From Telopea speciosissima (taxonomy: Eukaryota > Streptophyta > Magnoliopsida > Proteales > Proteaceae), in assembly GCF_018873765.1 (NCBI RefSeq), contig NC_057921.1, positions 65,399,557 to 65,463,556 of the forward strand: a DNA stretch of 64,000 nt. The letters run 5' to 3'. The notes beneath the pieces were generated by a model that did not search any database, was not told the DNA's origin, and saw nothing but the letters and a program-made list of their open reading frames with translations. The position numbers and the translations under genes are program-made. Shown here piece by piece: positions 11,901 to 24,400 of the stretch; within the stretch, counting starts at the first letter, position 1; every line of letters starts with the position of its first letter.

Positions 11901-14900
11901 ACTTCTAGGTGATTTGGGCCCTGCATGATAACACTTATGTTTCTGGGCCATGTTTCTTTTCGAGAAATAATTTTTGGTATTTCTGTTTCTGGGCCAAGTT
12001 TCTGGACAAAAAAAACGCATTTGGTAATGCATAGTAATTTCTATTTCATGGCCAGAAAAGAAACAAAAACGCGTTTGTTATGTGCAGTAATTTCTTTTTC
12101 TGGAACTTCTATAAATTTACAAAAATGTCACTGAATATCTAAAAGAACCAAATATGGTTGTGGAGGTGGCGGTAGTGTTGGAGGTGGAGACTGTAGTGTA
12201 CCCTTCCCCCTTATTTCTCCCTTTTGTTTACGGAACAGTGTTATCATGCAGAGCCTTGGTGTCTTGTCTTTACATTACGTAACAAAGAATTATTTTTTTA
12301 AGGCCCAGTTTGTTTGCCGGGGTTTAAGGGGTGGGAAACTAAGAGCAATGGGTCCCACATATAGTGGGGCGAGACAGCAGAAAAGGAAAGGGAAAGAAAA
12401 TCAATGGAAAGACTCTGTAGCATCCCACCCCCATGTTGTTTGGTTGGGTTGGATTGACCAGGGAGGGATTGTGTTGATTGAGATAAATGTTCCTCAAACC
12501 CTTGTCTTCTCTGTCCTTCCATTTCTTTCCAGCACCGCGACCCTGTAACCGACCATCATCATCATCTCGCCGATGGGTTCCAAATCCGTCCAGGCTTCAT
12601 CTCCTATAGAGAGAGAGACCTTCGATTTTTTTTTAAGTTTCAAAATCACTCAAGCAGCGTCATCTTCGTCGTCTTCCCTCTCTCAATCTGCAATGGAGTT
12701 TCTATACATGGAAGCTGTTGTGGGTTCGTTTCATCCTCTCCAGTTTTGTTGTCTGTACTTTCATGTATTTCTTTATTTATTTTATTGTTGAGTATTGTCT
12801 TGATTCTTATGCAAAGCCGATTAAATGCTTAAATGGAGTTCTGATTATGTTGTTTTTTTTTTATTTCCCATTGTTTCATTCATTGATTTTGCCTTCTTTG
12901 ATTGGTTTTGGTTGGGTTGTTTGATTTCTTTGATTTTGATGTCAAACTTACCGAGTTCTTGAGATTTCATTGTTGCCGTTCTTGTTTCGTTCATGCTTAA
13001 GTTGTTTTTGCTAATTTACTTGAAAAGATACCTATTTCATTGATACTCAGAAATGGGCTCATTTAGTCTGGAGTCGAAGAACAGCGAGAGAGAGAGAGAC
13101 GGAGAGAGGAAGGGAAGGAAGGAAGGAGAGAGAGAGAGTACCGTTGCAGCTCTCCCCAAAAATTCTGCAAAGTCCCACGAAATTCATGAGACTTTGTGAG
13201 GGCATGGGGTGGGAGAAATAGTCCGCCGGCTAAGCCGACAGTAAAATCTGACATACTGTGTTTGTCTAATCCACTTCCTGCCACGGACATCCAAATTACT
13301 CAAGAATACCATGTTTTTGGGAATGTTTGATAACTTTTCCACCCCAACATTCCCACCCCATCAAAACCCTGTGAAACAAATGGGCCCTAATACGTTCTCT
13401 TTAGAGGAAAAGTGAAATGATTAATTTTAACCACCTCAATTGCTTGAGAACTTAATGGTCATTTTGTTGATGGATTTTGAGAAGCCTAAAGGGAATTTGG
13501 GAATTTTTTTTAAAAAAAAAACCTTAATGAAACAGTATTTATTAATAGAGAAGCAGATGAAAGCAGGACCGGATTATTGGCCTGCCATGGTCCAATGAGG
13601 GACATTATATAAGGCAACACTTCAGCAAGCTTATCTGCTAGCTTATTGGTCCTTGTGTAGCATCGGGTTGAGTTTTTAATGGCGGAAACTGTGGTTTCAG
13701 CTTGCCTTTGTGAAAATCTCCTTAACCAGCCGCCCTTTTACTGCATCCAGCAAATGATGCTAGAAGAATAGACTCCATGAAAATTGGTATGAATACCTCC
13801 CCCTCCTGCCCCCCTCCCCAAAAGAAAATAAAAAGCCGAGGTTTTCAGTTTGACAGAGTAACCAGCTTTCCCAAGGGAGTATCTTTCAAAGTTGCGTTGA
13901 GGAAAGCTTTTGTGGGCAGTCACAGGTTGAGGGGGCCCATGACACAGCTGTAGCACATTAGAAATTAGAGAAGAAATTATGATATCTTGAGTTAATTTGG
14001 AGTCATGAAATTGTTTTTAATTTTTTTGAAGTCAGATTTTCCTCATAATCTAGTGTCTAATGCATGGGGTTGTCTGGTTCGTTTTTTCGTTCTTTTAGAA
14101 CGAACCGGAGGAAAATTCCATCAAAAGAACGTTCTTTACAAACTGTCTCAGACACGGTCTGTAAAGAACGAGAACAACAAATTGAAGGCTATCATCGAGG
14201 AAAAAGGGAAAAACCCATGATTTCAAGGTGACTTTCTCTCTCGCTGTCTCTTCGCTCAGAGGGCTTCTCTCGCTTCGGTCAAGTTTAGAAGCGAGGAGAC
14301 CGCAAACAGAGTGTTTGAATTAAAATAATCCAAGCGACGGGTCAATCGTAGCTACGGTCGAACACGAGGAGATATATGCCACTCTATTTAACTAACTTAA
14401 AAGTAATGCAAAGTGAACCAAATTAAAGTGTTAAATTAAACTAATTAAATTAATGAAAATTAATGCATCCTAACTCATAAGCATCTAACAAAATTAAGGA
14501 TTAAATTGGCGTCCTAACACGTGAGCATCTAACCTATCAAACTAAAGCGAATTGAAAGGAATAACAAAAACACAGCCACACTTCATAATCACATAAAAAA
14601 AATAAGGAATAAAAGTGCATCCACATACCACAACCATATAAAAAATAAAAGAAATAGAGGGAGAAGAAGAAGAAGATAGAGAAAGATAGAGGAAAGGGAG
14701 AATGAGATTAAGGTTTAGAGAATGAGATACCTTGATGTGCTTGAATACTAGAATAAACTCACCATGGCTTCCTCTTCTAAATCTCCATGTCTTGTCATCA
14801 ACATAGGAACTTAGACTAGGAAGCTTTAAACTAAAACTATTACAACCATTAAACTAGACTTATGAAATCAAAACTAAGAACTTGAATTCAAAACTAAGAA

Positions 14901-15417
14901 CTTAAGCCACAAATAGAAAAAGAAGAGAAAATTTCACTAAGTGAATGAAATAAAAATTACACTAAAAACTGAATTAAAATTGAACTAGAAACTAACTAAA
15001 AACTGAACTAAAAACTAACTTCTTACAACCCAAAGGGCAAGAGGTATTTATAGGGGAAGAGAAGAGAAGGGAGAAGAGGGAAGTGTAGGAGAAATATTCC
15101 CTAAGAAAAGAGAATATTCTCTTCTCCTTCCTCTTTACAATGCCTGAATCCTAAGAAAAAGAAAAAAATAGAAAGAAGAAGACTTCAACTCGGAATCATG
15201 TGCTAAGCTGACTCGATGGGCTACGATCTAAGCCATTAACACCTTTAAACACCTTAAAACATTTCCTTAGCATCATCTCTCCATTTTCACAAGAATTCAC
15301 CTAAAACCAAAAGCATAAGAAAGCACCGAGTAACTCTCAATATGGTAAAATGTATGCTTTTGCCCTAAGATTTCACACATAAATGTGCTCTCAAGGAGCT
15401 TCAAGGTGATTCTTCTC

Positions 15418-15456
<39 letters not shown>

Positions 15457-18400
15457 AGGGCTTCTCTCATTTCTGGTCAAGTGGGGAAGTGGAGGAGACC
15501 TGCAAGTAAACAGGAGCTTCAAGGTGATTCTTTCTCTGTATCTCTCTCTGTCTCGCTCTCTCCCTCTCTCTTGCAGTCTCTGCAACTCGCTCTTGGGCAC
15601 CACTTCTCTGTTTGAGTCTATTGGTCGTAGACGCTTTTCTTCAGCTCTACCTTCGGAGATTCTTCTTCATCTGCTTCCTCCGATTCAACTTCCTCCTCTG
15701 GGACCTCTGGCACTTGTTCATGCACTTCCTCTGCTCCGCTGAGTTCGTGATCTTCAATTTCTTGAGCTACTGGTTGATCTAGATCAAGAGTCTGTGGTGG
15801 TATGATTTCTGGATCTCGATCCTGTTCTTTCAGTTCTGGTGAGGTTAGTTGCGATGATTCTTCTTCATGTGAGATTTTAGGTGATTTTGTTGAAGTTTGT
15901 CCAATCTGATCGTCTTCTTCTTTTGTTATTGGTTTAGGTTCTTCTTCTGTATCTGGCTTAAGCTCCTCTTGAACATCATGCCTTTCAGATGTCTCTCCAT
16001 CAGAATTTTCTTGCTTCACTTCCTCAATTTCAATCCCTCGAATTCCTCTGGTCTGCTTCGGCATGACAATTGTTAAAATTGAGTCTTCCTCGTTGAACTA
16101 CGCTTTGATTCAATCCAGAATGACGCCATCAAGGATCCAAAAGACCTTGAATAAAACCTAAAAAAAACAACCAAAACCCATCTCTCGTCACTGTTTGAAA
16201 CCCTCATTCCCATCTCTATTTTCGATTCTCACTAGCCAAAACCTCAATCATGTTCATCGACCCCACCACCTCCATTTGTTTATTTCCCTCTTCTTCACCC
16301 CATTTCTGCAAAACCATCTCCCATCTTCTCCATTTTTTATTCTTAAATTCCATTTTCCACCGAACCCTTTCTTTTTTCTTTTCTTCCATTTCTTCCATTC
16401 TCCTTCCACCAACCTAAAACGACCCCCATAGCGATGCATATTTTAGGGTTTGGTGTTCTTAGATTTTTGTTGAACTCCTTCCAAGCCTCAATTGATAAGC
16501 TGACACTAGCTATTTTCAAGCTAATGAAGAAATGAAATTTGGAAATGGTGGAGTACTTCAACAAGATCTGAAAGTCTTCAACTTTTCATCTTTTTAGATG
16601 ATGATGGCATTATTGTGATTAAATTACAATTTGGAAGAACAGGTTTTACCAAATGCCATTTTCGTTCTGAACACGTTCTTAAGACCGTTACCAAACGGCC
16701 ATTTTCATACACAGAACGGCATTCCAGACCAGAAACGCCAAAGAACGTTTCTAGTCAAGAACGGGCATTCTTTGTTCAGACCGTTACCAAACGCAGCCTA
16801 AGGCTACGTTTGGTAATGGTCTAAACAAAGAACGCCTGTTCTTGACTAGAAACGTTCTTTTGCGTTCTTGGTTTAGAACGGCGTTCTGAGACCGAAAATG
16901 ACCGTTTGGTAACGTTCTCAAGAACGCTGTTTAGAACGAAAATGGTGTTTGGTAAAATCTGTTCTTCCCTATTTGATATTAATTACAATAATGCCATTTC
17001 TTTGTCAATTATACCAAAAAAAGACTTGTAAAATCCTTTTCCCAACCTTAGCATAAAATTAAAATATCTCATTAACATAACCAAAGTAAGTATAAAAAGA
17101 TGTCAAATTTCAAAGATGCCATTAAAATTGGGTTCTTGTGTGGATTAGTGGCATAACTAACTATGCTATGAACAGTTGAATAAAAAGGGCCTTGGTGGAC
17201 TCGAACCACCATCCTCTTGGAACATGCTCATGTTCCAAGTGCTCTACCAATTTGAGCTAAAGACCCATCAAGTTGTCAATGAATTAACACAACAGATTAA
17301 ACCAAATTATATTCTCCATTCTTTTGGATTCTAGAAAGCCAAGAGATTCCATAGTAGGAAACTATATGAAAATCTTTGAAAAATCAAAATTGAAACTGAT
17401 TTGCATCTTTCACTCATCCATATATCTGATGACTTCTAAAATTCTTTTACAATACAAGAGTATAACAGCTTTTGTATTCATTCCCTCTAAGTGCAAGCAT
17501 CTCAACCACTTTAGGCAAAGGTTAGTAGAAATCTTTTCTTCTCCCTCTGCACACACTAAGCTTTTATTGAGATTAAACGAAAATTACCCAAAAGCACCAT
17601 CTTGTCTTTGTGAAAAGAAACATGGGATGCTAACATAAGGACCCACAAAAGATTAAAGGCAAAAGAGAAATCCCAAGTTCACTAGGTGCATTAGAGGATT
17701 ATAGCAGAAACTCTTTCAAGATAAGACTACTAGTAGGTGTTTTACCATTAAAACATAAATTTATTTATAGCTCTGCAAATGGCCCAACTAATTGGGGATT
17801 CTAATAGAAGATGTCTCTCTGATTATTTGGCTGGTCTACCCACCATACCTACCAATCTTCAATGAAATAATTTCTTGAAAAGTTCTGTTCTTTAATCCAA
17901 TAGGGGAAAGAAACCAAGTAGCTTTAATGAAAATGCAATGGACAAATGCATATAGAACCCTTTGATATGGTATTATGGATCCACTTATGTTGATCAGCAT
18001 ATGGCAGTTCATGATCTCAAGATGTTTTGCCATGAAAAAAAAGAAGTCCATAATCTCATCACTGGATAGGTACAGTGAGAGAAACTGAGAGCCAAGCAGT
18101 ATGGGGCCTGTTGTAGGACTTGGGTGCTCCAATTCTCACTGAACCTGTCCAGTGACTGCAAAGGCAAAGGAGCCATCATAGACTCCCTGCTTAAACAATA
18201 TGATTCATGCTCACATATACCTAAATGAATACATATACATGCCTTGATCAAAAGAAGATACACATACATGCATACACCTTTATTTGTACAGGATCAAAAA
18301 GATTCGAACAGAATGGTGTAAAATACCCAAAAATTGTGGCCAGTGAAATGAAATTTAAACTACACCATGCACAGTGAAGCAAATGGGGCATCAAACAACC

Positions 18401-21400
18401 TTCAGTTCACTTCAATGTTCCCTGCTGTAAAGAGAAACATTATCCCTCGAGGGTTCCCACAGCTAACTTTTGAGATTAGATCGATCAGTTGTTGGAACAA
18501 AGACTTTCTATAACTTACCAAATTACAGGAATAAAGTATTCAAAGCAAAATCACAATTTCAACACTAGTAATAAACCAGATCCTCTGGTACAATCTGAGA
18601 AAAAAACAAAACCCAAAAAACGAAACATACCTCACACGAACCAACAACTTTGGCAGAGACGTTACAGCAGGAAAAAAAATTTAAAAGAAAAAAAAAGTCT
18701 ATTGTCTATGCATCACTGCGTCACTAGAGATGCACGATACATTAATTGGAACAACTCTTTCTGAATATATCCCAAAATCTGATTTTACATCTCAATCAAA
18801 ATGTAAACAAAGATTTGAGAAAGAATATACAGGGTTCAAGATCGAAGGAAAGACAATCAGAACCGATATTCTATATTACAGTAAAAATCACAGACTAAAC
18901 TAGACTACACTAGATCTGAGATATAATATTATCTGAGACAAAATGGGAAACAAAGGGGTGCTTCTCTGTGTCTGTTTTTGGTTGTAGGGTGCTGATCCAC
19001 TTCCTGAGACAATATCGGAAACAAATTGGATCAATCTTCTATAATCTCCACACAGAGACGGTGAGAGGGAGAGAGAGAGACAAAGAGAGGAAAGGAACCA
19101 AAAAAACGACACAGAGAGTATGAGAAGGAGAGAGAGAGACAGAGAAAGGGAAAGAGCGAGAGAGAGTGCGAGAGATCGAGAGGGAGAGACAGCAACAGAG
19201 AGAGGGAAACAACGTTACCAGAGCATGCAAGAGATAGAGAGGGAGAGAGAGGGAGAGAGAGCGAGAGAGAGTGAGTCCTTCCTAGGGTTGCAGAGTTAGT
19301 CCTTCCTTCGTCGTCTCCTGGTGCTAGCAGAGCGAGAGAGATGAGTGTCGTGATTTCTCTAAAAAAAATCACGGGTTTTGTGATTTGTCCTTCGCTCGCG
19401 TCGTTCTTTGTTCTTTTGGTGCTCAAGACCTCCGGTTCTTTCTAAAAGAACGAAAAAACGAACCGCAAAGCCAAACACTTTTTCATGTTTTTGTGTTCTT
19501 TTTGAACAAAAGAATTGTTCAGAACGCTGTTCTGAACGTTACCAAACGTAGCCTAAGTGTCTAACTATCTTGTTCATGCACCTTACAATTTCATTTTTGA
19601 ATTAAACAGTCAGGCTGAGTTGACTAAGGAATAGTTCCTTGCTGAAACCCTTTTCTTTCTTTTCCTGTTTTTTTTTAAAAAAAATTTGAGAAAAATTTAG
19701 GTGTTTTTGGTTGTAAAATCTCCTACCATGTCTTTGCTCACTAAAGTAGATTCTTATTATTGGATAAGTTACTTATTTTGGTTTTTTAAAGCCTATTTCA
19801 AGAGATTGGAGAGAGATTATATTGTGATGACCATTTCTCCAGAAAAAAAAGGAAATGAAAAGGAAAAAAAAAGGCACAAAGTCCTATGTCCAAGAGTCAC
19901 CATATCTTCTATATTTTAATTGGAATATTGACCTGTTCCGTTTGTCTCACATTCAATGGTGGCCTGACTTTCCCTCCATTTCTGCAAAAATGGAGTGGGC
20001 AATATTCTAGGGAAGTTGTAATCCCCCCTCACCCTTTTTGGGAAGGGATGTAAACCTGTTTTTCTCTTATGAGCTGTATATGACGAGAGATCATGATGGT
20101 ACAGGTAAGAATTTCTTTGGAATCTGTACATCTCTTGTAATTATTGTGGGAAAAAATAATATTATCTATGAGTAAAAGTATACATCTCAATGGATTTTGG
20201 TTGACCTTATAATCTACTAATCATAGCATTGGAGGTAAGCTGTGAGAATAATTACTACTTCCACGGAAAATACGGAAGATAGAATGGTGGAAGACCATAG
20301 TTTATTTGTTTCGAGTCTCGTGTAATATTGTTTTATATCGAGTAAATTACACTAACTTTCCCTGACCTTTTTGACAATTACACGAACTTCCCGTGTTTCT
20401 GAGATTTATTCAAACCTCCCCTACTGTACAAACTTCATGGCACTCAGCCCCAGTCCAATAGTGTTTTGAAGTTAGGTCATGGCTTAATTTCCAAATCAAT
20501 TTTTGTTGACCATATTACCCTTGGTAGGGTTGATGTTACAATTTTGCCCCTTAAGTTACCCTTTTGCCCTTAATGAAATGCTAACTCAATCTATTGTTTT
20601 TGCTAAGGTTGTTAAACGGTCCGGTTTCGGTTAAATGGTTCGGTTCAGTTCGGTTTTGACTGCTTGAGAGTAGAAACCATAATCAAAATCTGGATCGTTT
20701 GGTAAACGGTTTCGGTTAAATGGTTCTATACGGTTTTGGTTAGATGGTTCTATACACATTTTCTATTCTATTTTATTAATACTAGTTATTAGATAATAGT
20801 TCTTACTTATTACTTACTAAGTTATTAATTTATTTTTTTTCGGAAAAAGGAAATCATTAATGAAGAAACATGACTACTTAGTAGTTGCTACTTGCTAGGT
20901 TTTGATTTTTTGTTTATTAAAAAAAAAAGTTGTTAAGTTTTTAAACGGTTAGACGGTTTGGTTATAATCGGTTTTAATTGGATTACACGGTTTGAAACCG
21001 TTGGATTAATCGGCCTAAACCGAACCAAACCGATTAAATAAAAGGTGTCATTTCTAAAACTATAACCAGACCATTTAAGTAAACGGTTTGCCGGTTTCGG
21101 TTTATTAGTTTTGACACCCTTAGTTTCTGCTACCTTCCATGTCCCCAAAAAACACCCTAACCTGCAAATTTAATTGATCACCCACCTTGCCCTGTTTGCG
21201 CACTGGACATATGAATGCAAGAATGAACGGGTTACATTTCAAGAATGGGGTTGGACAATTTGATGATTTGAACAAAATTTACCCACATGCCGCAAGGGCT
21301 GAGAACGTAAGAGTCTGAGACCAGACCCCATAAGGGAGGAGGAGAGAGCAGAGAGGACTCTGCATTTATGGTTAAAACACCATCATCGCCACCTCCAGTT

Positions 21401-24400
21401 GCGTCAACATTAAAACACTAGCTACTTCTGAAAAACCAAAAGAGCAACAGAGTTGTAGAACAGATAAGCTTGCAGATAAAGATAGGATAAGGGGAGAACA
21501 ACCACTCCCCCACTTTCTGCAAAACAATATCAACCCATCCCCCCTCTATCAATTGCTGAGGATGAAGATCACGGGAAAATATCTTTCTAAAAGATTGACA
21601 CAGGCGCATAGAACAAACTTCCTCCATATGCACCACAGTTGTCAAGGCGTCGCCTAGGCGTCCAAGGTGTTTTGTTGGGGCCTAGGTGACCTCCGCCTTA
21701 TTGCTTGGCGCCTGGCACTGGTTTTATTGGTATCGAACCCGGTATTTGGTCCTTATTTATGCCAAATATCATTTTTCATTTACTTAAGATATTATTCATA
21801 AAAAATAAATTTCCAAAAGGATAAAAAGTCAACCCCCCCCCCCCCCCGGGGTTCAAGAACAAAAACTAGTTTTTTGGCGGTAGGTTAAATTTTCAACTTT
21901 CAAATGCTGGGTTTTTCTCAAATCTAAAAATTCTATAAATCTTAATATGGTAAAACATTGTTAAAAACCAAAAGTGCGGTACAATATTCATTTGTTTTGA
22001 TATCTAAAAAAATATTTTCATTTAGAGCGATTTTGACAGCATTCGCGCATACCAAATAAGGTTTGACCAGAACATAACTTTTTCAATATAAATCAGATTT
22101 AAGCAATTTTGGATTTGTTCGAAAGCTGGTTTTGTGCTCTAACTAATACAAAAAGCCTCATGTAATAATAAAATCATTTGACTAGTCTAACTTCTTAGAG
22201 AACAAGAACATCTCTCTAAATCAAGAGCAATTTAATTATTTTTAGATAAGAATATATTTTCTAAGAGCAGTATAAACCAAATGTGAGACTAGTATAAGCC
22301 AAATGTATGTTTTGATTTTTTCAAACTTCCTATAGGTTGTGTCTTCAGCTCTGTTGTCTTCTAGTTCTATGCTATTTTTGATGACTTGATGTGGCTTAAT
22401 ATTGATTTTTGATGACTTGATGTGGCATAATGTTGATTTTTTATGACTTGAGGAGATTTAATGTTGCTTTATGATGACTTGAGGAGGCTTAATGTTGATT
22501 TTTGATGATATAAGATATATATTGTAGCATACTAAAATATTGTAGCACACTAAATAATGTGAGAAAAGGGGAAAATAAAAATAGCACTTGAGGGCTCCTA
22601 GGCGGGCGCCTTGTCGCCTAATCGCTTAGACACCCCTCCACCGCCTTGGGTTGCCTTGCCGCCTTGACAACTATGATATGCACAAGTACCAATAACTAAC
22701 TTCAAGCAGAAACATATATCTATGGAATCGTTCTCCATAACCCAAGCCATTCTTTATTAACTTCAAGCCAATAACCCATTGATGACGGCGCCCACATGTG
22801 ACTCCTACCCAGTTGCAGAAATGGATGGGATCATTCCAAGAATGTAATGCTCCATACAGATCATCAGTTTGTTTCCTGAAGTTGAGCAAAGAAAGTTGAT
22901 CTGTCTCATTCCCTACAATCCTTCTACCAGTGACGGATGCTAGCCATGATGAGCCCCAAAAAAGGAGAAAGAAAACTAGAAGCTGAAGTGCCATCAAAAT
23001 TAAATTTTAAGATGCAGATGCAATAAAGACCATGTAATTTTGAGTTGCAAGTACTGAAACTACAACTACACATGGGTGCGAAGTGATAAAATTTCCCATT
23101 GGGTGGTGTTACCATCTCTTTTTCTTTCTAAAAATTTGTTTTGTACACACACAACTGGGTTATCTTACAATTCACATCTAACTAGATTGGGTTCACCAAT
23201 TGTTCTCTTAAATTTGGCAAGATCTCAACTGAATTTGCCTCTGTTTCAAATTCTAATTTCTAAGTAAAGATAATTTTAAAGTCAAAGCTCTGAGTTTGCA
23301 GAGGGGTTGCAGAGAGGTGAGGGTGGATGATTAGAGTTTAGATTGCGGGGTTGCAGAGGGGTGAGGGCGGGTGAGGTTGCAGGAAAAAGAAAGAAGAAAA
23401 ATAAGAGAGTGGGGGTTGTGGCCTGCATGAATGGGATTGCACAGGGGTGGGGAATTTTGGCCCTTTATATATAAGGGCATTTTAGTCACAACAGGTTTTT
23501 TACTAACTCCGTTAGCTTCAGCCTTCAGGGGGTACATGAGTAAATGTCAGAAACGCAGGGGAGGTTTGTGTAATTGTCAGAAAAGTCAGGGAAGGTCAGT
23601 GTAATTTACTCTTTTATATTTTTAATAAAATGAGAAGGGAAGGAAATTTCATAATTCACTGCACAAGTACATAGTTCAATTCAATTCCATTAAACCCCTC
23701 TACAATATAATATGCAATTTTGATCTCCACAACATTTTTAACATATGTAATCATCAACTTTTTTTTCTAGTAAAGTCAATTTTAGGTTCTGGTACTAAAA
23801 GGCTTCGATTATTGATACTTGCCCTTCATGTTTTGGGTTGGGGTTGGTGGTTAAGTTGGATAATGTTTGCACTGCATAAGACATTTTAATTCTATTGTTG
23901 CTTTACTAATTGATCTGCAATGTGTGTAAACTATTTTAACAGCCACACACGGATTAGAACTCCTGTCAAAGGACATCTTTGCAAACATCATCAGGTGAGT
24001 TGCATAACATAACAATGGCATTGCGTAATCATAGTGTCAAGGCGTCGCCTAGGTGTTGCCGATTTCTTAGCTTCAAGGTGACAACACACCTTGTTTGATG
24101 CAAGAAAGGCGACTGTCTTGGACTCTTAAGCATCACCTTGTGACAGCACACCTTATATTATATTAGTTTTTTAACACTTCAGCAGTGTACGTTGATTTAT
24201 GTTTATTCCTTCTTCTTTTTTTATTTTTTTATTTTTATGAATATGCTTATATTATATCCTATGTTTTGTATATTATATGTTGTTTTTCTCATATTAGATC
24301 ATTATTAAAAATTAACATAATTATGTCATATTGCATTGATATGGCTTCAATGTTGCATATAAAATTTTATAGAATTATCATTGCTATATTGCGTATATTG

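Larger units (their letters stand above)
14061..19555. mobile_element. Probable Mutator-like element, non-autonomous, 5.5 kb
   Basis: A perfect 9 bp direct repeat AGTGTCTAA flanks the block (14052-14060 and 19556-19564). Close to each end lies an inverted repeat of 36 bp with one mismatch (14077-14112 and 19429-19464; core TTTTTTCGTTCTTTTAGAA). The right terminus read inward is TAGGCTACGTTTGG; the left terminus is diverged and about 75 bp shorter. Inside are TC/GA tracts, an acidic open frame, a 0.4 kb palindrome whose own centre uses the same AGGCTACGTTTGG end, and a tRNA-like unit. No transposase is seen. The 9 bp duplication points to the Mutator superfamily, but the left end is weak. Confidence 0.5.
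20340..23611. mobile_element. Mutator-like element with captured gene fragment
   Basis: This 3.27 kb non-autonomous element has long inverted ends of about 80 bp, both beginning GAGTAAATTACACT and continuing with TTCCCTGAC and GACAATTACAC. The flanks are TTTTATATC (20331-20339) and TTTTATATT (23612-23620), a 9 bp target duplication with one mismatch. It contains an LRR receptor fragment and two younger hAT insertions. No MURA-type transposase is present, so it would need one in trans. Its position is the large PIAL intron. Confidence 0.78.

Noticed and set aside
12573-12924. Short frames with Ser runs or hydrophobic stretches within the PIF/Harbinger-like MITE
   Set aside because: There is no domain, conservation or splice context, and the surrounding sequence is T-rich.
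19031-19426. Ser/Leu-rich frames near 19.0-19.4 kb
   Set aside because: They are translations of GA/CT-rich low-complexity sequence inside a transposon.
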